A stretch of DNA of 64,000 nt from Sphingobacteriales bacterium 46-32 (GTDB lineage Bacteria; Bacteroidota; Bacteroidia; Chitinophagales; Chitinophagaceae): positions 1,447,203-1,511,202 of the forward strand of contig MKTY01000020.1 of the NCBI GenBank assembly GCA_001898485.1, written 5' to 3'. The stretch's first letter is position 1. Each line of letters begins with the position of its first letter. The position numbers and the translations under genes were made by a program. The notes under the pieces are model-generated. The model saw only the letters and a list, made by a program, of their open reading frames with translations, searched no databases and was not told the origin of the DNA. Positions 52,101-59,701 of this stretch are shown piece after piece.

Positions 52101-52618
52101 AGTACAATAGCACCCGAGCAGTTATTGTTAGCTGGTGCGGGATCGGTAATACATATATTGAAATTCCCCGTTGAATTATTATTGGAAAAGATGCGCACAT
52201 AATACGTAGAACCTATTGTAAGGCCGGTTGCATTGAGTGTGCTTGAATTGGTCACGCATTGCAAAGACGCGGGACTCGCACATGTACCTGAAAAAAGCTG
52301 AATACTTCTATTGGAAGGCGGGGTTGGGCTTGTACCAATCGATATGGTTGGATTGGTGCTTTTAGCGACAAAACTGTACCATACATCATTTCTGTTACCC
52401 GCAGGTGTACCGCTGCCACAGGCTCCGGCAACTGTTGTGTAGGTAGAAGCTGTCAGCGTACCCGCTGTATAGGAGCAGGTGCCCGAAGAAGAAATTGGCG
52501 TCGCATTACAAATCAGATCATTGCCTGGTTGCGCCAGCAATGCCTGGGGCGAAAGAAACAATAAAAACAACCATAGCAGTTTCCTGCACAGGCGGAGGAT
52601 ATGAGTATAGCTCTTCAT
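49103..52618 (-). CDS. Large T9SS cargo with three PPC-like modules (paralogue 1)
   Basis: From ATG 52618 the protein has 1171 residues. After a signal peptide (LLWLFLLFLSPQALLAQ) come three cysteine-containing modules of about 130 residues with the pattern DVWYRFVA..PT..SSLG..IQLFSGSCG..GSTYYVRVY..FDICVTDP, like bacterial pre-peptidase C-terminal (PPC) domains. A central domain (GNSYVNVSKRSSGGVVQPGD, HWDIDGDHTG, ICPTCG, GGGGNDWAMDDISIATCLP) has a jelly-roll look, then a fibronectin-like module and a T9SS sorting domain. It is a tandem paralogue of the next gene. No enzyme motif; probably a surface adhesin or polymer binder. Confidence 0.82.
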   Translation of the reverse strand: MKSYTHILRLCRKLLWLFLLFLSPQALLAQPGNDLICNATPISSSGTCSYTAGTLTASTYTTVAGACGSGTPAGNRNDVWYSFVAKSTNPTISIGTSPTPPSNRSIQLFSGTCASPASLQCVTNSSTLNATGLTIGSTYYVRIFSNNNSTGNFNICITDPAPANNNCSGAIVLTSGVTCSPTTGNFYATTNSGVAIAPCTGTVTVDIWYRFVAQTTNPTVTISSLGSDITNPGIQLFSGSCGTPVSQFCGTTSMATSNLTVGSTYYVRVYYNGTAPTSRTNAGFDICVTDPVAPVPFNDECTGAITVPVTSACSSSNVPGTVAGSTPSAEAIAPCTGPVGYDVWYRFTAVDPAASISLSSLGANFTGARMQLFSGACGSLTSVQCSTSPMSATGLTVGATYYVRVYSTNTPAPNGNAGFNICVTSTTPPPRYGNSYVNVSKRSSGGVVQPGDTLEIRMTINHTAGTIYGLRYVDNVPSHTAMLTGTQDSIRVITNEGLTFRRYSLDVNDDAGSYVASPGAGEYNIRLNLGFGSYPPNATADNTETETTTAVGRMVAASDRPRGGGGMLFATAFRVVVTGAVGDTISLFPGKFIYQNTLGGADIALTAVPYKILISDPMSLCTNATGVNNAQEFGGTFGTGNTLNRSSGLTYPIPGYTYLPNVSASVGVGDGRYAIVKNLSPRSGTNRTAERTPTCPTSLPSQDACANRMHTGHWDIDGDHTGTNNSVGNTPEADGVTGGYMLMVNADYVASESYRQTLNNLCPNTYYEFSAWFRNICPTCGIDSLGTSYLPRQPGVLPNLTFALDDLDRYSTGEMAYTGGWVKKGFMFVTGPGQTSATFSIRNNSQGGGGNDWAMDDISIATCLPNMSYSPSLNPNVCEGNALTIYDTVRSYFNNYTHYIWQRSVNNGVSWTDVGVSGNATPILTGGGLYQYITSYTIPHTNTTVSDSGNLYRVIVATTNTNLSSSSCQVTDGISIINLAVNDCGPVLTTDLLAFNGKLADDRASLFWSASKEDGPVNYIVEKSLDGRNFYAISTIAGYHNGASVNTYSFKDPEILNGKAWYRIVLNTESNRRRTSAVIQLNRNMEAYAFGNVINPFSHTLRFDVVLKTSSPLTIELIDLNGKLVRREKQLAYAGVNSLQLTETDGLAAGVYTLRVSNGSQIITKRVMKSN

Positions 52619-52793
52619 GGTTTGGACTGATGGATTTTTCAGGATATGGTAAAAAACAAAATAACGATAACCCGACCGGGGCGGCAATAGGAAAAATACA
52701 GGATTCTGATAAGGGTATTTACTAGTTTGGTTTGCTCAGATGCGCTAAGAATCAGTTTTTTCGGTTTTTTTCTGTAAAAAACGGTGTCCGGAC

Positions 52794-52824
52794 ATAAAAA
52801 AAGCCAGCCGTGTGCACGGCTGGC
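52794..52824 (-). terminator. Terminator of the 52849-55923 gene
   Basis: GCCAGCCGTG (52803-52812) pairs with CACGGCTGGC (52815-52824) around a TG loop. On the minus strand a T-run follows (52802 to 52794). Confidence 0.88.
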
Positions 52825-52848
52825 CTGTACCTAAATGAGCGGCGACTG

Positions 52849-55800
52849 CTAGCGGGATGCTTTCACCACTCGTTTATGTATAATACGATCCTTGTTGATA
52901 ACCCGCAGGGTATATGCACCAGACTGCAATCCATCTGTATTGCTGATAGTGAAGCTATTTACACCGGCAAAGGCATTCTGACGTTCGCGATGAATTGTTT
53001 TACCGTTCATATCAATCAGCTCTATCAGCAGATTACTGTTATCAGCCAGGTATACATCAAAACGCAACTGGTTGGCAAACGGATTGATCACTGTGCCGAA
53101 GGTGAAGTCGACCAGGTCATTGCGCAGCTGCACTATACCCGAGTATTTTTTGCTGCCGTCTGCATATTGCATCACAATACGATACCAGGCTTTGTTTACG
53201 ACACCGCCTGCATCTGTAAATGAATAGCGGTTAATACTGGCATTACTGGCATAGCCGTCTACATGACCAATGGGGGTATAACGCTGTCCATCGTAACTGC
53301 GTTCAATTATGTAATGATATAATCCATCTTCTTTGGATGTACTCCAGTTAAGAATAGCATCGCGGTTGCTGAGTCGTCCGTTGAAAGAAAGCAAATCTGT
53401 TTTGAGTACCGGTCCGCAATCCATTACCGAAAGGTTAATAATGCTGATGCCATCGGTAACACGGCAGGCGGGGCTGCTCAGGTTGCTGCTGGTAGTAGCC
53501 ACCAGAACACGATACAGGTCGCCGCTATCCGATACATTGGTATTGGTTGTGGGGATGGTATAAGCAGTTACATATTCCCAACGGTTAAGGGTACTGTTGT
53601 AAACCGGGATGCTGTCGCGCGAAGCGCCCAGATCGGTCCAGTTTACCCCATTATCAGTACTGCGTTGCCAGATATGGTATGTATAGTTGTCGTAGTATCC
53701 GCGGATGGTATCATATATGGTAAGCGGGTTGCCCGTACATACATTTGGGTTGAGTGATGGGGAATAACTCATATCGGGCAGACAGGTTGATACAGCAATA
53801 TCATCAATGGCCCAGTCGTTGCCTCCTCCGCCGGGTGCGTTATTGCGTATACTGATGATCATTTCCGTTTCACCTGGTCCCGTTCGGTAAGTAAAACCTT
53901 TTTTCACCCATTGCCCGGTATAATAAATATCGCCGGTGCTGTAATAGTCATGACCATTGATATTAAAAGTAAGAGTAGGTCTTACGCCCGATGAATCGCC
54001 GGGAGCGGTGGGCTCATATCCGGCTGTAGTCGAACCCCGGCCTACAGAGTCGGCACCGCAGGTACGACAGATATTTCGAAACCAGGCCGAGTATTCATAG
54101 GATGTATTGGGGCAAAGGTTGCGTACCGTGTCTTTAAATGCGGTATCTGTACGATAAGAAGCGTTGATCACAACCATATATCCACCGCTCTGACCATTGT
54201 TTACATCAGCCGGCAGGTTGCCCAGCAATGGATTGGAGGCTCCTGTATGATCGCCGATGATGTCCCATACGCTGAACACGCGGCGGGCTGTATTCGTCTC
54301 ATTGGGATCGATAGAATAAGTGGAAGCTGTTGTACCGGCACTGGTATTGTTTGACATACCATAATAATAATCGCCTGGCGCATTGGCACCGAATGCCGCA
54401 TAGGAGTAGTTAGTAGGCACTTTTGAAGATGCTGTGCGGTCCTTGACTGTGCCCGAACCGAATGTACCGCCACTCTCTGATAACAGGGAGTTTTGAACAG
54501 CATTATTACAGATACCAAAATCGCGATAGACCATGGCGTTTACTGCAGGGAAGCTGATGGTATTGACAGCGCTCGCAGGCTGATTGCGATAACTCAGGCT
54601 GCCCCCGCCCACACTCACTGTGGTACCGTAGGCTACCGAATTGACTTGTACCCGGTAAGATGCAATCAATACACAGGTAGTGCCGAAAATGGTGGGCCGG
54701 TCAGTACTGCGCACGGGGCCGCCGGTACTGCTGTTGGCGCCATTACCTATATTAATTGTAACTGTCGAGCCGCTTATACTGGCCGGATCGCTGTCTGCTG
54801 CATCGGTCCATTGCCGGAAGATTTTTCCTTCATTGGTCAGAATGCGCAGGGTGCCGGGTACATAAGTGGTATTGCTGGGCAGGTTATCGGTAAAAGAGAC
54901 CGCATAGGCATTGTTGGTTCTTACAACAAAGGTGGCGCGTATTTCCAGCACATCATTCGGCTCTATTGTGCCCCCTGTACCCTGTTTGGTAACGTTGATA
55001 TAGCTTTTGCCATAGTCAATAGTTGGAGATGACGTTGTCGGGTTTGAAATACATATTCTGAATCCCCAACCCGTGCCCGACATGACTGTTGATGCAGAAA
55101 ACACCCGTATATAATATGTTGTGCCAATTGTGAGCCCGTTGCCACCCAAGTCGGCCAGGAGGTCCAGGGTGGTTACCCCGGTTTTACAAACCAGGGATGT
55201 TAATGATCCACAGCTTCCGGAGAATAATTGAATGCCTGTTCCTGCAGAAGTCAGATCGGTTCCAAGACTGCTAAGAGCAATTGTAGGGTAGGCATTTGTT
55301 GCAGTATAACTAAACCAGACATCTGGAGCTCCGACAGGCGCACAATCGCCGGAAAGTCCACTTGTTCCCAAAGCATTCAGCAAAGTGCGGTTTGTGCTGC
55401 AACCGGAACCTGCCGTCAATGCTATAGCGTTGCTGCAATCATCGTTTGCCGGCCGGTTATCAATTACACAAATATCGAATGTAAAAGTGCTGCCGTTACT
55501 GGAGTACACACGTATATAATAAGTCTGTCCAACTGTAAGACCTGAAGTAGTCATATCAGGACCGGTTGCACAGGACACCGAAGTAAGTGCTCCGCAAGAT
55601 CCAGAGAATAGTTGAATGCGTCTGCGGCTTGATGAGGTCGTAACCCGAATAGTGGGATTGCTTGTTTGTGCCACAAACTGGTACCAAACGTCGACCGTGC
55701 TGGAACTTCCGGTACCACAACCTATCGGGGATATAGTTGTATAAGTAGCACTCACTGTAGTTCCTGCAACAGATGAACAGGTTGTTCCCGAGGTAAGGGT

Positions 55801-55923
55801 CACTGCGTTTGCGCAAAGGTTATTGGCTGGCTGGGCAAATAACAGGTTTGGATAAAGGATAAGGATGGCGGCTTTTAATATCGTAGAAAAAGCCCGGCGT
55901 AAATGGTAGAGATACGGTTTCAT
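52849..55923 (-). CDS. Large T9SS cargo with two PPC-like modules (paralogue 2)
   Basis: The product has 1024 residues: signal peptide (ILKAAILILYPNLLFAQ), two PPC-like modules (DVWYQFVA..RRIQLFSGSCG..TYYIRVY and DVWFSYTA..GIQLFSGSCG..YYIRVF), then a central domain and C-terminus almost colinear with paralogue 1 (GKSYINVTKQGTGGTIEPND, WDIIGDHTG, ICRTCGADS, GGGGNDWAIDDIAVSTCLPD, then DLLSFNGRL and the sorting domain). Its C-terminus (TLRVINKDRIIHKRVVKASR) is the T9SS signal. The two genes lie head to tail 230 bp apart, each with its own terminator, indicating a duplication with gain or loss of one module. Confidence 0.85.
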   Translation of the reverse strand: MKPYLYHLRRAFSTILKAAILILYPNLLFAQPANNLCANAVTLTSGTTCSSVAGTTVSATYTTISPIGCGTGSSSTVDVWYQFVAQTSNPTIRVTTSSSRRRIQLFSGSCGALTSVSCATGPDMTTSGLTVGQTYYIRVYSSNGSTFTFDICVIDNRPANDDCSNAIALTAGSGCSTNRTLLNALGTSGLSGDCAPVGAPDVWFSYTATNAYPTIALSSLGTDLTSAGTGIQLFSGSCGSLTSLVCKTGVTTLDLLADLGGNGLTIGTTYYIRVFSASTVMSGTGWGFRICISNPTTSSPTIDYGKSYINVTKQGTGGTIEPNDVLEIRATFVVRTNNAYAVSFTDNLPSNTTYVPGTLRILTNEGKIFRQWTDAADSDPASISGSTVTINIGNGANSSTGGPVRSTDRPTIFGTTCVLIASYRVQVNSVAYGTTVSVGGGSLSYRNQPASAVNTISFPAVNAMVYRDFGICNNAVQNSLLSESGGTFGSGTVKDRTASSKVPTNYSYAAFGANAPGDYYYGMSNNTSAGTTASTYSIDPNETNTARRVFSVWDIIGDHTGASNPLLGNLPADVNNGQSGGYMVVINASYRTDTAFKDTVRNLCPNTSYEYSAWFRNICRTCGADSVGRGSTTAGYEPTAPGDSSGVRPTLTFNINGHDYYSTGDIYYTGQWVKKGFTYRTGPGETEMIISIRNNAPGGGGNDWAIDDIAVSTCLPDMSYSPSLNPNVCTGNPLTIYDTIRGYYDNYTYHIWQRSTDNGVNWTDLGASRDSIPVYNSTLNRWEYVTAYTIPTTNTNVSDSGDLYRVLVATTSSNLSSPACRVTDGISIINLSVMDCGPVLKTDLLSFNGRLSNRDAILNWSTSKEDGLYHYIIERSYDGQRYTPIGHVDGYASNASINRYSFTDAGGVVNKAWYRIVMQYADGSKKYSGIVQLRNDLVDFTFGTVINPFANQLRFDVYLADNSNLLIELIDMNGKTIHRERQNAFAGVNSFTISNTDGLQSGAYTLRVINKDRIIHKRVVKASR

Positions 55924-56103
55924 AAGTGGAAACTCTTGGTTTTTCGGATCAGTGGAGGGACAAAATAAGTGTAATCACATAGTTTTTCCAATAGCAAGAA
56001 CCCCCTACTTTTATAAGTGTAAATACTAAGAAAGATAAAGTGGTTTTACTCTTAGAGAATTTGCAAAGGCTTGTTAATTTGTGCCCTGAAATCCACCGAT
56101 CAA

Positions 56104-59100
56104 ATGAAAAAACCATTACTCTTTGCCGCCTTGTTGGCTTCGCAACTGGCGTTCTCTCAGGCCTCTACCGATGTTTGTTCCAGCAATACAATCATTACTG
56201 TAGGAAGTAGTTGTACCCCTGTTACAGGTAATCTGTTCAATGCAACACAAGGCGGCCCTACTCCCCCCTGTACTAGTAATCGTTACGATATGTGGTACCG
56301 CTTTACAGTACCTGCCAATTCAAATATGGTTCGTATTCAGGTGACCCTGCCCGCTACCAGTGTTGGACTGTCAACGAGCAATACCTATGTAGAGGTATTC
56401 AATACAAGTGCCTGCGGTTCTGTAGCCGCGGGTGTTTCACTAGCCTGTAATACGATCAGTTCGCCCAGGTTTTATAGCGGTCTTACAGCCGGAGCCACTT
56501 ATTATATGCGCGTATTTACGACCAGTAACCCTAATACCGCTCCCTCGTCCAGGTATGATTTTTCACTTTGTATTACTTCAAACGATAATTGTAATACAGC
56601 CACTACACTCACTCCTAATACCGATCTGGTTTATTCTGTACAAGGCGCTTTGGGAACTGTTGGTACAACACCCACAGGCTGTGCAACCGGCACCCCCGAT
56701 GATGATGTATGGTTTAAGTTTGTTCCAGGATCACCAGCGGCCAATATCGTATTGAGCAACCTGGGAAGTAATTTAAATACCAGCGGCATACGGTATCAGC
56801 TTTTGAAGGGAGATTGCGGCTCACTGACAGTAGTTGACTGCGGATCGGGTACCGGTACGTTTCCTCACCTGAATCTAACCCCTGGAGATACCTATTATAT
56901 CAGGGTTTATTCCAATGGAAGTTCAGCGCTTACCAGTAACGCCAACTTTACCATTAACCTCAATCATATAGCAGGTTCTGTAGGATCGAGCAGAATGAAC
57001 GAGGTATTTAAACAAGTGAATTTATCGCCGCCCAGTCTGTTAAAAGACCCATGGGAGGTCACTTATGGCTCCGATGGAATGCTTTGGGTTACCGAGTCGA
57101 AAGGATACAGATTATTCCGGATCAATCCCAGTACCGGTGTACGTACTACTGTTTTAGACCTGTCTCAGGGAAGCACCTTTTTCAGCACTCCTTCTGACCA
57201 GGCATTCAACATGCAGTTTGATATCGGCACATATAATCCGCAGGGCGGATTTGCCGGCCTGGCTATTCACCCTAAATTTCTGGATCCGGTGACACCCAAG
57301 AATTTTGTATACGTTTCCTACGTACATGAATATTTGAGTACAGCACCGAGCAATGGGGGGACATTCTACAAGAATCGAATAGTTCGGTTTACTTACAATA
57401 CATCTACGGGCTTACTGGAGTCTCCGGTCTCACTCTGCGATACTATTCCGGGTAGTAATGATCACAACAGTCAACGGATGATAATTGCTCCGGTTGGTGG
57501 TACAGATTACCTTTTCTACGCAGCTGGTGATATGGGTGCCGGACAGTTCAGCAACCGTTTCCGTCCTATGCACGCACAGGATCCTAATTATTATGAGGGT
57601 AAAATACTGCGTTTTAATCTGGAGTCTGATGGAGATGCAGGGGCCTATGCTCAATGGCTGCCTAATGACAACCCCTACGGGCAAAGCGCCGTCTGGTGTA
57701 TCGGTATCAGAAACAACCAGGGTTTTGCCTACGACAAAGACAAAAATATTCTTTACGGCTCATCGCACGGACCTTATAGTGATGATGAGATTAACGTAAT
57801 TGAACGCGCTAAAAACTATGGCCACCCGATTGTAATTGGTTATGCAAGTGATGGCAACTACGATGGTGCATCGGCAGGAACCAATAATACTACTTCCAGT
57901 TGTCCTGATATAGTGTCTGAGTCAGCCACTGCTGCTTCCATAGGTACAAGTTACAAAGACCCCCTGTTTTCCGCTTACGCTGTATCCAAAGCCAGTATAC
58001 AGGCTATCTGGAAGACCAATAGTCCTCCTGGTAACGGTAGCTGGCCTTCCGAAGGATGGTCCGGGCTGGATTTATATAAAAATTCCGTGATTCCCGGATG
58101 GAAAAACTCACTCATAGTTTCATCACTTAAGTGGGGACGATTACTGCGTTTAAAAATCGGCTCTGACGGAAATTCTATTTTGCCCATCGGTGGTTACGAC
58201 ACCATCAGCTACTTTGGTAGTACCAACCGATTCCGTGATTTGGCTGTTAGCCCCGACGGTCGTGATATCTTTGTAATAATGGACCGTTCGGGCACTACTT
58301 CAGGACCCAGTGCCGCCAATCCAATAGTGCCTGGCTGTGCCGGATGTTTAACTAAGTATACATTTCTTGGTTACAGGGACCAAAGCAACAAGAGCACTAT
58401 CCCTACTTACGTTGATGTATCTGACCCGGGCACCAACAATGTCTGCGTACCCGTAAACTCAGCCATCATCAATGATGACAACAATAACCTTTGGGTACCT
58501 ATTACCGGACCGGATGGTAATGTTGTAGCAGAGATCAAAGCCAATGGTCAAAACCTAGGTGTGGTAACAGCCTCTGTTTATAAAAACAATGGAGCACTGC
58601 GCCAATACCTCGGCAAGCGTTATATGGACCGTAACCTGACGATTACTCCGGCGGTACAGCCTACCAACCCGGTAAACATCCGCCTGTATATTTCGAACGC
58701 TGAAATTGCCGCAATGACCGGTGATCCCCTCAGCTCCATCACCAATGTAAACCAGTTGAAAATCCTGAAAAACCAGGATGCCTGCCGCGGTACAGTGGGA
58801 TCAAACACAACGCTGATCGACCCTGACTATATCGAAGCACATGGTACAGGCGGGTATGTAATTGGCGGTACGATCAGCTCTTTCTCTTCTTTCTATTTTG
58901 GAGCAGCGCTGATTACCCTGCCACTTGATCTGCTTACGTTCAAAGGCACACTGATTGATAATACTACTCTGCTGGAATGGGAAACAGCCAATGAGAAAAA
59001 CACCGATCAGTTTATTGTAGAGCGCAGTATCGATGGACGTAACTTCCTTGCAATTGGTACCGTAGCGGCAGCAGGCAACAGCAGTGCTAATGTAAAATAT

Positions 59101-59475
59101 AATTATACGGATGCCGCGGTAACCACTCTGCCCAGCAATGTGGTATACTATCGCCTGAAAATGATGAATCAGGATGGAAGCTTCAGCTATACTACAGTCG
59201 TGAAGATTACCCTCACCGATATCGCCGGCCGCCTCTCTGTTTATCCTAACCCGGCCAGCAGTGTCGCCAATGTAAGCTTCAATGCCGGCAAGGCAGGAGC
59301 AGCCAGTTGGAAACTCATCAACAAATCAGGCGCTACCGTATTACAGGGTTCTGTAAACCTGAAAGCAGGCAAAAACCTGATTCCGCTCAATATTCAACAC
59401 CTCGCAGCTGGTACTTACCATTTCGTATTTACCGGTGCCGATATCAACAAGAATATCAATATTCAAAAACTTTAA
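56104..59475 (+). CDS. T9SS cargo: PQQ-type sugar dehydrogenase (sGDH/sorbosone-like)
   Basis: From ATG 56104 the protein has 1123 residues: signal peptide (KKPLLFAALLASQLAFSQ), two PPC-like modules (to about 300), then a six-bladed propeller resembling soluble quinoprotein glucose/sorbosone dehydrogenases (WEVTYGSDGMLWVTESKG, FAGLAIHPKF, SNDHNSQRMIIAPVGG, GKILRFNLESDGD, PNDNPYGQSAVWCIGIRNNQ, HGPYSDDEINVIERAKNYGH). A fibronectin-like module and T9SS sorting domain finish it. It probably oxidises sugars at the cell surface if PQQ is available. An ATG-equivalent further upstream (56071) precedes the signal peptide and is rejected. Confidence 0.85.
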   Translation: MKKPLLFAALLASQLAFSQASTDVCSSNTIITVGSSCTPVTGNLFNATQGGPTPPCTSNRYDMWYRFTVPANSNMVRIQVTLPATSVGLSTSNTYVEVFNTSACGSVAAGVSLACNTISSPRFYSGLTAGATYYMRVFTTSNPNTAPSSRYDFSLCITSNDNCNTATTLTPNTDLVYSVQGALGTVGTTPTGCATGTPDDDVWFKFVPGSPAANIVLSNLGSNLNTSGIRYQLLKGDCGSLTVVDCGSGTGTFPHLNLTPGDTYYIRVYSNGSSALTSNANFTINLNHIAGSVGSSRMNEVFKQVNLSPPSLLKDPWEVTYGSDGMLWVTESKGYRLFRINPSTGVRTTVLDLSQGSTFFSTPSDQAFNMQFDIGTYNPQGGFAGLAIHPKFLDPVTPKNFVYVSYVHEYLSTAPSNGGTFYKNRIVRFTYNTSTGLLESPVSLCDTIPGSNDHNSQRMIIAPVGGTDYLFYAAGDMGAGQFSNRFRPMHAQDPNYYEGKILRFNLESDGDAGAYAQWLPNDNPYGQSAVWCIGIRNNQGFAYDKDKNILYGSSHGPYSDDEINVIERAKNYGHPIVIGYASDGNYDGASAGTNNTTSSCPDIVSESATAASIGTSYKDPLFSAYAVSKASIQAIWKTNSPPGNGSWPSEGWSGLDLYKNSVIPGWKNSLIVSSLKWGRLLRLKIGSDGNSILPIGGYDTISYFGSTNRFRDLAVSPDGRDIFVIMDRSGTTSGPSAANPIVPGCAGCLTKYTFLGYRDQSNKSTIPTYVDVSDPGTNNVCVPVNSAIINDDNNNLWVPITGPDGNVVAEIKANGQNLGVVTASVYKNNGALRQYLGKRYMDRNLTITPAVQPTNPVNIRLYISNAEIAAMTGDPLSSITNVNQLKILKNQDACRGTVGSNTTLIDPDYIEAHGTGGYVIGGTISSFSSFYFGAALITLPLDLLTFKGTLIDNTTLLEWETANEKNTDQFIVERSIDGRNFLAIGTVAAAGNSSANVKYNYTDAAVTTLPSNVVYYRLKMMNQDGSFSYTTVVKITLTDIAGRLSVYPNPASSVANVSFNAGKAGAASWKLINKSGATVLQGSVNLKAGKNLIPLNIQHLAAGTYHFVFTGADINKNINIQKL

Positions 59476-59502
59476 TCAGTTAGTTCTCATTTAGTGTGTC
59501 AG

Positions 59503-59528
59503 AGCCCTGTCGGAAGACAGGGCTTTTT
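59503..59528 (+). terminator. Terminator of the sGDH-like gene
   Basis: AGCCCTGTC (59503-59511) pairs with GACAGGGCT (59516-59524), followed by TTTTT. It lies 27 nt after the stop codon. Confidence 0.9.
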
Positions 59529-59701
59529 CGTTAGGCAAATACACTTAATACCATCCGTCCGGCCCTGCATTTTTCTAAAATAAAATGCGTGGAAATACTC
59601 TTTTCCGCTATAAATATGTCAGCAGACTTCGGAATCAAATACAGGGATACGTAATTTGTAGTTGTCTGACAGGCAATAAACGACCTGTCAAATCCAAACC
59701 T

